64,000 bases of DNA. It comes from Streptomyces novaecaesareae (GTDB lineage: Bacteria; Actinomycetota; Actinomycetes; Streptomycetales; Streptomycetaceae). The stretch lies in assembly GCF_000716875.1 (NCBI RefSeq), contig NZ_JNWQ01000034.1:1-64000 (forward strand), given 5' to 3'. Positions 19,633 to 29,289 of the stretch are shown here, in pieces. The translations under genes and the position numbers were made by a program. The notes below the pieces were generated by a model that was given only the letters and a program-made list of their open reading frames with translations, did not search any database and was not told the DNA's origin. Position 1 is the stretch's first letter, and each line of letters begins with the position of its first letter.

Positions 19633-20748
19633 TCACGCCCCCTGGGACGTCCAGCGCTTCTCGACCCGGGCGAGCTTCCAGTACCCGATCGCCACCGCCC
19701 AGACCACCACGAACAGCCCGGCGATCGCGTAGCCGACGTTGTCCAGCGAGATGTCGGCGATCCAGCCGGTCACCGGGTCGGTCAGGTCGAGCTTCTCGTG
19801 CAGCACCCCGACCAGCTCGATGGTGCCGATGATGAAGGCCACCGCGATCGACAGCCCGGTGATGGTCAGGTTGTAGTACACCTTGCGCACCGGGTTGGAG
19901 AACGCCCACTGGTACGCGAAGTTCATGAAGGTCCCGTCCAGCGTGTCGAACAGGCTCATGCCGGCCGCGAACAGCAGCGGCAGGCAGACGATGGCGTACC
20001 AGGGCAGCCCGGCGGCCGCACCCGAGCCGGCCATCACCATCAGGGTGACCTCGGTCGCGGTGTCGAAGCCCAGGCCCAGCACCATGCCGACCGGGAACAT
20101 CTGCCCGGGTCGGGTGATCGAGCGGGTCGCCCGGTTCAGCACCCGGGCCATGAAGCCGCGCGAGTCCAGGTGCGCCTCCAGCTCCGCCTCGTCGTACTGC
20201 CCCGCCCGCATCGAGCGGAAGACCTTGAGGATGCCGAGCAGCGCCGCCAGGTTGAGCGCGCCGATCAGGTAGAGGAACACACCGGAGGTGGTGGTCCCGA
20301 TCACGCCGAGCCACTTGTGGGTGGCCGACTCGTCGTCCATCAGCGTGTCCGCCAGCTGCGCGCCGCCCGCGACCAGCGCGGCCATGATGACCACCATCGA
20401 CGAGTGCCCGAGGGCGAACCAGAAACCCACCGAGACCGGCCGCTTGCCGTCCGCCATCAGCTTGCGGGTGGTGTTGTCGATCACCGCGATGTGGTCGGCG
20501 TCGAAGGCGTGCCGCATCCCGAGGGTGTACGCGGTGATACCCAGGCCCACCCCGAAGACCTGGGTACCGACCGCGTACCGCTCGGGTGCGACCAGGAAGA
20601 CGAGCGTCCCGAAGGCCACCACGTGCATGGCCAGGATCACCCCCATCAGCCCGGCCGTCCGGACGGTGTCCTCGCGCCTCCATCTGAACGTCGGCAGCAC
20701 GGACGGGGCCGTCTTGGCCCCGTCGGCGACGGTTTCGGGCAGGGTCAT
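19633..20748 (-). CDS. Nickel/cobalt permease, HoxN/NixA (NiCoT) family
   Basis: Cytoplasmic-membrane secondary transporter with about eight helices. The metal signature RHAFDADHIAVIDNTTRK (HX4DH) is complete, followed by FALGHSSMVV, LGFDTATEVTLMV and AAGMSLFDTLDGTFM, the other NiCoT signatures. An upstream in-frame ATG at 20821-20823 must be rejected, because the intervening bases are the 3' end of a cobalamin riboswitch. ATG 20746-20748 gives 371 residues, with GGAG about 12 nt upstream. Control by cobalamin implies cobalt uptake for B12 synthesis rather than nickel. An ArsR gene lies on the other side of the riboswitch. Confidence 0.92.
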   Translation of the reverse strand: MTLPETVADGAKTAPSVLPTFRWRREDTVRTAGLMGVILAMHVVAFGTLVFLVAPERYAVGTQVFGVGLGITAYTLGMRHAFDADHIAVIDNTTRKLMADGKRPVSVGFWFALGHSSMVVIMAALVAGGAQLADTLMDDESATHKWLGVIGTTTSGVFLYLIGALNLAALLGILKVFRSMRAGQYDEAELEAHLDSRGFMARVLNRATRSITRPGQMFPVGMVLGLGFDTATEVTLMVMAGSGAAAGLPWYAIVCLPLLFAAGMSLFDTLDGTFMNFAYQWAFSNPVRKVYYNLTITGLSIAVAFIIGTIELVGVLHEKLDLTDPVTGWIADISLDNVGYAIAGLFVVVWAVAIGYWKLARVEKRWTSQGA

Positions 20749-20797
20749 CTCCGGATCACGCTCCAACACCTCGTGGAAAGACTTCGTGAAGTGCCGT

Positions 20798-21000
20798 GGC
20801 CGGTCTCCTGGCTTACGGGACATCCGGGTCCGCCTTCCCAGGCGCGCGAGGCACCCAGTGGCGTCGTGGACACGGACCGCATTCCGTCGCGGACGAAGGA
20901 ATGACCCGATCACAGTGGCGAGGGCCGCTCCGGAATCCGGACCCCTGAGGGTCCGTCACCGGTCTTCCCGAGCACCACGGCGGGGAACACCGTAGGGGTC
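20798..21000 (-). promoter_or_regulatory. Cobalamin riboswitch
   Basis: Four conserved elements occur in order on the minus strand. CGGGAAGACCGGTGAC is at 20970-20955. A segment at 20937-20905 contains GATTCCGGAGCGGCCC and CGCCACTGTGA. GCCACTGG (20862-20855) is followed by CTGGGAAGGCG (20841-20831). The B12 box AGCCAGGAGACCGGCC is at 20813-20798. The permease start lies 50 nt beyond. The 5' boundary is approximate. This accounts for most of the 327-nt gene-free stretch 20749-21075. Confidence 0.9.
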
Positions 21001-21024
21001 CCGCCCCACCCATGCAAGGCTGCG

Positions 21025-21038
21025 CACCTGCGCAGGTG
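21025..21038. promoter_or_regulatory. 14-bp perfect palindrome between permease leader and ArsR gene
   Basis: CACCTGCGCAGGTG is perfectly self-complementary and lies 37 nt upstream of the ArsR start, also just 5' of the riboswitch. It could be the operator of the ArsR protein and might govern both directions. It does not resemble a described SmtB/ArsR box. Confidence 0.4.
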
Positions 21039-21075
21039 TCCAGGATCACAGGCTCCCGCCTGCAAGAATGTACGC

Positions 21076-21459
21076 ATGCATCTCGTACCGGCCGACCGCG
21101 CGGGCCACCGCACCATCGACGGACACCGGGTCTGCGAGGCCATCGCCGCGATCGGCGACACCGCGCACGTCCGGTCCTGGTCCGAGCGGTTCTCCCTGCT
21201 CGCCGACCCTGGGCGGCTCGCCCTGCTGCTCGCCCTGCACCGGGCCGGGCCGCTCGCCGTCAGCGACCTCGCGGTCGCCACCGGCATGCGCGACCCCGCC
21301 GTCTCCCAGGCCCTGCGGCTGCTCCGCACGGCCGGCGTGGTCACCGGCGACAAGGACGGACGTGTGGTGCGCTACCGGCTCGTGGACGAGAGCATGCGCC
21401 CCCTCCTCGACGAGTGCGCCGCCGCCGAACACCACGAGCCCACCGCGGCCGCGGGCTGA
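21076..21459 (+). CDS. ArsR/SmtB-family winged-helix regulator
   Basis: A 127-residue metal-type repressor. The winged helix runs from about 33 to 105: RFSLLADPGRLALLLALHRA, the recognition region VATGMRDPAVSQALRLLRTA, and the wing GRVVRYRL. The C-terminal helix DESMRPLLDECAAAEHHEP aligns with the alpha-5 metal site of the nickel/cobalt sensors NmtR/KmtR but keeps only some ligands (Asp and one or two His). His residues and a Cys near the N-terminus could contribute. It is divergent from a cobalt/nickel permease, so a cobalt or nickel response is a reasonable inference. ATG at 21076; the ribosome binding site is weak. Confidence 0.85.
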   Translation: MHLVPADRAGHRTIDGHRVCEAIAAIGDTAHVRSWSERFSLLADPGRLALLLALHRAGPLAVSDLAVATGMRDPAVSQALRLLRTAGVVTGDKDGRVVRYRLVDESMRPLLDECAAAEHHEPTAAAG

Positions 21460-21513
21460 CCGACACTCGGGGAACAGCACCCGGGCGGCACGCCGGATGA
21501 GTACGATCATGGC

Positions 21514-23190
21514 GTGCCGTCCCACCCCCACGCCTGGCCCGCCGACCGGTGGAACACCCGACCGGTCAAGGCCCGCGTCCTGGCGGTCGCCCGCACCCTC
21601 ACCTCCGCCACCCGGGTCCTGGACGTCCTCACCCTGCTGAACCCGGACGGCGTCGAACGGTACTTCACCGTCAACCCCGGCTCCGTCTTCGCCGACCGCG
21701 CCCTGGACGACTACCTGCACGCCCTGCCCGGCTTCACCGTGCTGGACTGGGAGGACGCCGTCCGGCACCGCTTCGACCTCGCCGTCGCCTGCGCCGTCCA
21801 CTCCTCCATGCACCGCCTGGACGCCCGCCTCGTCGTCCTCCCGCACGGCGCCGGCTACAACCGCCTGGTGACCGAGTCCACCCGCGACACGGTCAGCGCC
21901 GCCGGCCTCTCCCGCAACGAACTCACCCACCACGGGCGGGTGTTCGTCGACATCCTCGGCCTGTCCCACCCCGAACAACTGGACCGGCTACGGGCCTCCT
22001 GCCCCGAGGCACTGGACGTCGCCCGGGTCGTCGGCGACCCGTGCTTCGACCGGATGCTCGCCAGCCTGCGCTCCCGCGACGGCTACCGCGCCGCGCTCGG
22101 CGCCGTCGACGGCCGCCGCCTGATCGTCGTCAACTCCACCTGGAGCGAGCACTCGTTATTCGGCCGCCGCCCCGACCTGCCCCGGCGCCTGGTCCGCCGG
22201 CTGCCCGCCGACGAGTACACGGTGGCCGTCGTCCTGCACCCCAACATCTGGAGCCGGCACGACCCCGAGGCCCTGCTCGACACCGCCCGCCGGATGGGCC
22301 TGCGCCTGATCCCGCCCCACCAGGGCTGGCAGGCCGCCCTGGTCGCCGCCGACTGCCTCATCGGCGACCACGGCTCGGTCTCCGTCTACGGCGCCGCCCT
22401 GGAACGGCCCACCCTGCTCGCCGCCACCGGCGCCGCCGAACTCGACCCGGGCTCCCCCAGCTACGCCTTCGGCCAGGCCGCACCCCCGCTCGACCCCGAC
22501 GGCGACCTCGCCGCCCAGCTCGAACAGGCCCTGCAGAAGCAGGACCCGGCCACCCTGCGCCCCATCACCGACCGCTCACTGAGCCGGCGCGGCCACTCCG
22601 CCGAACTGCTGCGCCCACTGCTCTACTCCTTCCTGGAGCACCTGGACGAACCCGAGCACGAACCGCACCTGCCGCCCTACCCCAAACCCGTCCCGCGCCC
22701 CGGCACCACCGACGGACCCACCGCGTACGACGTCGAGGGCGAACCGGAGGGCAACGAAGTCACCCTGCGCCGCTACCCCTTCGACCCCGGCGACCACACC
22801 CCGCGCGGCTTCCACGCACTCACCGACGAACACCCCGGCGACGCCCTGCGCTACACCGCCGAGGTACTGGCCCGCACCGAGGTCCGCGCCGAACGCCCCG
22901 CCACCCGCTGGCTCGCCGACTCCGCCGCCGAACTCCCCGGCCTCGCCGTCGCGGTGGCCGCCCTCGGCCCGGCCCGCCACCTACTCCGGCTGCGCACCGG
23001 CCTGCTCCTGGAGGCCAGCGCCGAACGCGACTGGAGCAGCCCCGAACCCCGCCTCGACCCGCTGCTGCTCGGCTCCGCCGTGGCCTGCTGGCTCACCGAC
23101 GGCGGCGACCCGGCCCGCCTTCCCGAGCACGGACTCACCATCCGCACCGGCGACCACCGCACCCGGGTCTCCTTCACCACCGGGCCCTAA
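21514..23190 (+). CDS. CDP-glycerol glycerophosphotransferase-like protein (GT-B fold) with a TTA codon
   Basis: A 558-residue protein. The region about 200-320 has the look of CDP-glycerol:poly(glycerophosphate) transferases: IVVNSTWSEHSLFGR, YTVAVVLHPNIWSRHD, and ADCLIGDHGSVSVYGAALER, where IGDHGSV corresponds to the family's (I/T)D(Y/H)SSV. The last 180 residues are unrelated and acidic. No signal peptide is seen. Homologues in streptomycetes are often labelled hypothetical. GTG start at 21514. Leu215 is encoded by TTA (22156-22158), so translation should depend on the developmental tRNA gene bldA. It converges on the STAND gene, their stop codons sharing bases. The substrate is unknown. 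Confidence 0.7.
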   Translation: MPSHPHAWPADRWNTRPVKARVLAVARTLTSATRVLDVLTLLNPDGVERYFTVNPGSVFADRALDDYLHALPGFTVLDWEDAVRHRFDLAVACAVHSSMHRLDARLVVLPHGAGYNRLVTESTRDTVSAAGLSRNELTHHGRVFVDILGLSHPEQLDRLRASCPEALDVARVVGDPCFDRMLASLRSRDGYRAALGAVDGRRLIVVNSTWSEHSLFGRRPDLPRRLVRRLPADEYTVAVVLHPNIWSRHDPEALLDTARRMGLRLIPPHQGWQAALVAADCLIGDHGSVSVYGAALERPTLLAATGAAELDPGSPSYAFGQAAPPLDPDGDLAAQLEQALQKQDPATLRPITDRSLSRRGHSAELLRPLLYSFLEHLDEPEHEPHLPPYPKPVPRPGTTDGPTAYDVEGEPEGNEVTLRRYPFDPGDHTPRGFHALTDEHPGDALRYTAEVLARTEVRAERPATRWLADSAAELPGLAVAVAALGPARHLLRLRTGLLLEASAERDWSSPEPRLDPLLLGSAVACWLTDGGDPARLPEHGLTIRTGDHRTRVSFTTGP

Positions 23191-25178
23191 CCTCGCAGCT
23201 CCCGCAGGCGCTCACGGCTGCGCTCCGCCAGCTCCTCGTCGTGCAGCTCCTCGGCGAGGGCGACCAGCAGGGTGTGCGCCTGCGCCTCCTTCGCGTACTG
23301 GCTCCGCTCCCTGGCCTGCCGGGCGCAGTCGCCGGCGTGGGCGACGGCGAGGTCGAGCTGCCCCAGGGCACGGTGGCCCCGGGCACGGACCAGCGGCAGC
23401 TTCATCAGCATGTCGTTGTCGTGGGTGTCCACGGCCTGCGCGGTGGCCCCGTCCAGAACGGCCAGCGCCTGCGCTGCGCGGCCGTCGGCGATCAGCGCCT
23501 GCGCCAGGTTGTAGCTCTGCACGATCTCGCCGTGCGCATCGCCCTCGTTGGCCTCGCGGGCCAGCGTGAACCGCTCGACCGCGTCGCCCGGCCGACCGTC
23601 GGCCAGGCACAGCAGGCCGTCCGTCTCGTGGAGCACGCCCACCACCCGGCGGTCCGCCACCAGCGGCACCTGTTCCGCTCCGAGCGCCAACTGCTCGGCG
23701 GCGAGCCGGTACTCCTGCCGTTCGAAGTGGGCGCGGGCGAGCTGGTTGCGCATCCGGACCACCGCGTCCGGCCGGTTGTCCCACTGGGCCGCCTCGACGC
23801 CGAGCCGGTGGGTGGCGATCCAGTCCTGGTAGAGCTTGCGGCCGTGGTAGAGCGGCCAGAGCGACTCGCAGAGCCGCCACACCTCGCCGTGCCACTGCCG
23901 CTTGGCCGCCTCCTCCACCACCGCGCGCAGGTTGGCCCGTTCGGCGTGCAGCCACTCCAGGGCCGCCCTGCCGGAGCCGAAGCCCGGCAGCCCCTCGCCG
24001 CCGTCCTCCTGCAGGCGCAGCCTGGCCCCCATCGCCCGGTCGGCCAGCGATGCCCGGCCCCGGTAGTAGGCCACCACACGGGCGAGGAGTTCCGTCCGGC
24101 CCGGGAGCTCGCGCGCACGGTCGTAGGCGTGCAACCGAACCACGTCGTGGGTCCGGAAGCGCGATTCCTGGTCGTCGTCCAGCACTTCGTCCAGCAGGTG
24201 GACGGCGCGCAGCTCCTTCAGGGCCGCCGCGGCCTGCACGACGCCCGCCGCACACGCCAACTCGGCCGACACAAAAGGGCCGGGGTGCACGCCGATCAGC
24301 TGGTAGAGCGCCCGGCCCTGCGGTGACAGCCGCTCGTGGACCAGGTCGTACGTCGCACCGAGCTCGCTCTCCTCGTCGTCCAACAGGGCCGATCCACCCT
24401 CCCGGTCGTGCAGTTCGGCCACCACTCGCCCGACCGGCAGGCTGTCGCGGTCCAGCAGCTGGCTCCCGACCGCGTTGAGGGCGAGCGGCAGCCCGCCGCA
24501 CAGCTCGACCAGCTCCGCCAACTCCCCGTCGGTACCCCGCTCGGAACCCAGCCATGCCCGCACCAGATCGGCGCCGGCCCGCGCGCTCAGCGGGCCGAGC
24601 TGCCGCACCTCGGCGCCGTCCATCCGCAGCGCGGGCAGCCGCCGCCGGCTCGCGACCACCACCAGGCCGCAGGTCGGAAGCAGCGCACGGACCTCGGCGG
24701 CGTGCTCGACGTTGTCCAGGAAGAACAGGCACCGACGCTCGGCGGTGACCGTACGGAACCTCGTGAACCGCTCCGCCTCGACCGGCGGGGCCTCCGTACC
24801 GAGAGCGCGCAGGAAGCCGGCCACGATCTCGGAGAGGTCCACCCCGCCCTGGTGCCGGTAGGCCTGGAAGTCGGCGTAGAGGTCTCCGCCCGGGAACCGC
24901 GACCGGTAGTCCTTGGCGAACCTGGCGATCAGCTCGGTCTTCCCGACCCCGCCGAGACCGGTGAACACCACGATCCCGAGCCTGCCCGCCGCGACCCGCT
25001 CCAACGCCCCCACCAGCGCCGCGAGTTCCGGCTCACGATTGACGAAGCTCTCGCGCGGCGGCCGCACCTGGTGCGGGATCGGCGCCCTGGGCTCCGGGTG
25101 GACCGTGATGTTCCCGCCCTGGAACACGTTCCCGTACACCGTGCCCGACACCTTGTTGGACACCTCGTAGTTGTCCAC
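23187..25178 (-). CDS. STAND NTPase (NB-ARC) with TPR repeats and an amyloid-like N-terminal motif
   Basis: A 663-residue NLR-like protein. N-terminus: NKVSGTVYGNVFQGGNITV (8-26), a Gly/Val/Gln pattern resembling RHIM-like bacterial amyloid signalling motifs. Then an NB-ARC module with Walker A GLGGVGKT (74-81), Walker B LFFLDN (151-156) and the GLPLAL motif (229-234), a winged-helix region, and TPR-like repeats from about 380 to the end. There is no C-terminal DNA-binding domain, so it is not a LAL-type activator. GTG start 25176-25178 with GGAGGGAG 7 nt upstream. In other bacteria such proteins sense an infection or stress and pass the signal to a partner with the same motif; no partner is evident next door. 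Confidence 0.85.
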   Translation of the reverse strand: MDNYEVSNKVSGTVYGNVFQGGNITVHPEPRAPIPHQVRPPRESFVNREPELAALVGALERVAAGRLGIVVFTGLGGVGKTELIARFAKDYRSRFPGGDLYADFQAYRHQGGVDLSEIVAGFLRALGTEAPPVEAERFTRFRTVTAERRCLFFLDNVEHAAEVRALLPTCGLVVVASRRRLPALRMDGAEVRQLGPLSARAGADLVRAWLGSERGTDGELAELVELCGGLPLALNAVGSQLLDRDSLPVGRVVAELHDREGGSALLDDEESELGATYDLVHERLSPQGRALYQLIGVHPGPFVSAELACAAGVVQAAAALKELRAVHLLDEVLDDDQESRFRTHDVVRLHAYDRARELPGRTELLARVVAYYRGRASLADRAMGARLRLQEDGGEGLPGFGSGRAALEWLHAERANLRAVVEEAAKRQWHGEVWRLCESLWPLYHGRKLYQDWIATHRLGVEAAQWDNRPDAVVRMRNQLARAHFERQEYRLAAEQLALGAEQVPLVADRRVVGVLHETDGLLCLADGRPGDAVERFTLAREANEGDAHGEIVQSYNLAQALIADGRAAQALAVLDGATAQAVDTHDNDMLMKLPLVRARGHRALGQLDLAVAHAGDCARQARERSQYAKEAQAHTLLVALAEELHDEELAERSRERLRELRG

Positions 25179-25197
25179 CCGTACGCTCCCTCCGGCC

Positions 25198-25227
25198 GGC
25201 CCGGGCCCAGCCTACGGGCTCCGGGCC
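25198..25227 (-). terminator. Possible terminator after the glycosylase gene
   Basis: ggcccgg (25198-25204) pairs with ccgggcc (25221-25227) around a region that can fold further, 20 nt past the glycosylase stop and just before the STAND gene start. Confidence 0.4.
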
Positions 25228-25247
25228 ACGCCGGACCTGAGTCCGCC

Positions 25248-26057
25248 TCAGGCTGCCTGGCAGGTCGGGCACCAGAAGAGGTTGCGCGAGGCGTGCTCCT
25301 CCGTCCGCACGTCCGTGCCGCAGACCAGGCAGGGCATGGCCGCTCGCCGGTAGACGTACACCTCGCCGCCGTGGTCGTCCACGCGGGGCGGGCGGCCCAT
25401 CGCCTCGGGGGTGTGCTCGGGGCGGACGGTGTCGATCCGGCCGGCCGTGACGCCCTCGCGCATCAGGGCGGCCAGGTCGGCCCAGATGGCGTCCCATTCG
25501 CGGCGGGTGAGGTCGCGCCCGGCCCGGTGGGGGTCGATGCCGTGCCGGAACAGCACCTCGGCCCGGTAGACGTTGCCGACGCCGGCCAGCACCTTCTGGT
25601 CCATCAGCAGCGCGGCGACGGTGGTCCGGCTGCCCGATATCCGGCGCCAGGCGGCTTCCGGGTCGGCGTCGGAGCGCAGCGGGTCGGGGCCGAGGCGGGT
25701 GGCGACGGCGGCCTTCTGGGCGTCGGTGACGAGCGCGCAGGTGTTGGGACCGCGCAGGTCGGCGTACCCGTCCTCGTTCTCCAGCCGCAGCCGGACCAGG
25801 CCGACCGGCTCGGGCGCGGGGCCGGTGCCGAAGGTGAAGCCGCCGTAGAGCCCGAGGTGGACGTGCACCCAGGCGCCCTCCTCGAAGCCGAGGAAGAGGT
25901 GCTTGCCGGTGGCCTCGGCGCCGGTGAGCAGCTGCCCGTCGATCACCTTGGCCTCGTCGGCGAACCGGCCCTGCGGGCTGGAGGCGCGGACCGGGCGGCC
26001 GCCGAAGGCCTTCCGGTTCTCGGCGGCGAGGCGGTGGATGATGTGGCCTTCCGGCAC
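25248..26057 (-). CDS. Fpg/Nei family DNA glycosylase (endonuclease VIII-like)
   Basis: Base-excision repair enzyme for oxidised bases, with AP lyase activity in the family. These enzymes need Pro at position 2 as the nucleophile after Met removal. The GTG at 26055-26057 gives (M)PEGHIIHRLA with Pro2 and Glu3 in place, and GGGGGAG lies 9 nt upstream, whereas a longer frame starting 10 codons earlier would bury the proline. GKHLFLGF carries the conserved lysine, and GVGNVYRAEVLF is the H2TH region. A C-terminal zinc finger has C243, C246, C263 and C266. Length 269 aa. Sequence is closer to Nei than Fpg. Confidence 0.93.
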   Translation of the reverse strand: MPEGHIIHRLAAENRKAFGGRPVRASSPQGRFADEAKVIDGQLLTGAEATGKHLFLGFEEGAWVHVHLGLYGGFTFGTGPAPEPVGLVRLRLENEDGYADLRGPNTCALVTDAQKAAVATRLGPDPLRSDADPEAAWRRISGSRTTVAALLMDQKVLAGVGNVYRAEVLFRHGIDPHRAGRDLTRREWDAIWADLAALMREGVTAGRIDTVRPEHTPEAMGRPPRVDDHGGEVYVYRRAAMPCLVCGTDVRTEEHASRNLFWCPTCQAA

Positions 26058-26160
26058 GGGCGTCAGCTCCCCCGGGTGGTTCGACAAGGCGGGCCGGCGG
26101 GCGGGCCCAAGGACTCGTCCATCATCGCAGCCGGCCCTGACAGGACCACGAACGCGCTGG

Positions 26161-27159
26161 TCAGCGGACCGGCATGCCCATCAGCCGGGCGAGGATGACG
26201 CGGTCCAGTTCGGCGGCCGTCCCGGCGACGTCCAGGTAGGAGTTGTCGATGATCGGCAGTCCGGAGTTGTACCAGCCGGCCATCCGCCCGTGGATGCGTG
26301 CCACCTCCTCGTCGCCGAGGCGCCGGTTGCCGCCGCGCCGGGCGTTGCGGCGCAGCACCGAGTCCAGGCTGGGCAGCAGGACGACGGGGATCATGCCGGG
26401 GCCGATGTGCCGCTTCCAGCCGCCGAGGCCGATGGCCGGGCGGTCCGGGAAGACGGCGTCGTCGATGATGCAGGAGATGCCGTTGGCCAGGTAGTTGCGG
26501 CAGGCGAAGCCGCAGGTGCGGCGGGCCAGCCGGTACTGCGCCTCGGAGGCGTTGTTCCAGCCGGTCTGCGGGTTGGCGAAGCCGGACTGCACCCATTCGC
26601 GGACGTCGTCCAGGCTGATGTGCGCGGTCGGGGTGGGCCGGCGCTCGGCCCAGTACCGGGCGACGGTGGTCTTGCCGGCCCCGGCGGGCCCGATCAGCAG
26701 GACGGCGATCGGCCCGGTGGGTGCGTGCTGCTGCTGCGGGTGCGCGGGCAGTTGCACGGGCGTCCCGGAGGGCAGCACGAAGTGCCCGGTGCCTCCGGCC
26801 GGGAGGGGCGCGCTGGGCGCGGGAGCGGAGGCGACCACCCGGGCCGGGGCTGCCGGCGCGGGAGCGGGCGCCGCGGGCACAGGAGCCGAAGCTGGAGCAG
26901 GAGCCGGCACCGGAGCCGCCGGCCCGGGCGCAGGAACAGGAGCAGGAGCAGGCACGGGCGCAGGACCGGCCGGTACGGGCCCCGCAGGCGTCGGCCGCAC
27001 CGACGGCGGAGGTGGAGGCGGAGGCGGCGGAACCGGCGCCCCCGACAAGCTGACCCCCGACAGGCTCGCCCCCGACAGGCTCGCCCCCGCACCGCCCGGC
27101 GGCACCGGCGGAGCGGCGGGACGCGGCGGGACCTGCCCGCCTCCGGCGTACTGCGTCAC
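26161..27159 (-). CDS. Proline/alanine-rich P-loop kinase-like ATP-binding protein
   Basis: A 332-residue protein with two parts. Residues about 10-140 are low complexity: three SLSG pentapeptide repeats, a run of nine prolines and a long Ala-Pro-Val section. Residues 150-332 form an AAA/zeta-toxin-like kinase domain with IAVLLIGPAGAGKTTVARYW (Walker A 157-164), ISLDDVREWVQSGF, and downstream CIIDDAVFPDRP. The GTG at 27157-27159 is used because GGGAGGG lies 4 nt upstream; an extension of 19 codons is unsupported. It lies just downstream of aroQ but behind a terminator. Substrate unknown; the kinase half resembles small-molecule or polynucleotide kinases. Confidence 0.75.
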   Translation of the reverse strand: MTQYAGGGQVPPRPAAPPVPPGGAGASLSGASLSGVSLSGAPVPPPPPPPPPSVRPTPAGPVPAGPAPVPAPAPVPAPGPAAPVPAPAPASAPVPAAPAPAPAAPARVVASAPAPSAPLPAGGTGHFVLPSGTPVQLPAHPQQQHAPTGPIAVLLIGPAGAGKTTVARYWAERRPTPTAHISLDDVREWVQSGFANPQTGWNNASEAQYRLARRTCGFACRNYLANGISCIIDDAVFPDRPAIGLGGWKRHIGPGMIPVVLLPSLDSVLRRNARRGGNRRLGDEEVARIHGRMAGWYNSGLPIIDNSYLDVAGTAAELDRVILARLMGMPVR

Positions 27160-27198
27160 GGCACCCTCCCGACACCTCTCAGCGGGGACACTACACGT

Positions 27199-27233
27199 CG
27201 GCCCGGCGGCGGGCACAGTCCGCCGCCGGGCCG
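27199..27233 (-). terminator. Terminator of the aro cluster
   Basis: A 14-bp perfect stem (cggcccggcggcgg/ccgccgccgggccg) with a 7-nt loop lies 14 nt past the aroQ stop. Confidence 0.75.
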
Positions 27234-27246
27234 TGGGCCCGCGCCC

Positions 27247-29285
<2,039 letters not shown>

Positions 29286-29289
<4 letters not shown>

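Noticed and set aside
21549-24326. A 925-codon open frame on the plus strand
   Set aside because: It runs out of frame through the CDP-glycerol transferase-like gene and then antisense to the STAND gene; Arg/Pro-rich nonsense composition.
18700-27200. A genomic island with mobile element
   Set aside because: The region is accessory in content, but I see no integrase, transposase, tRNA end, or direct-repeat attachment sites, and base composition is like the rest.
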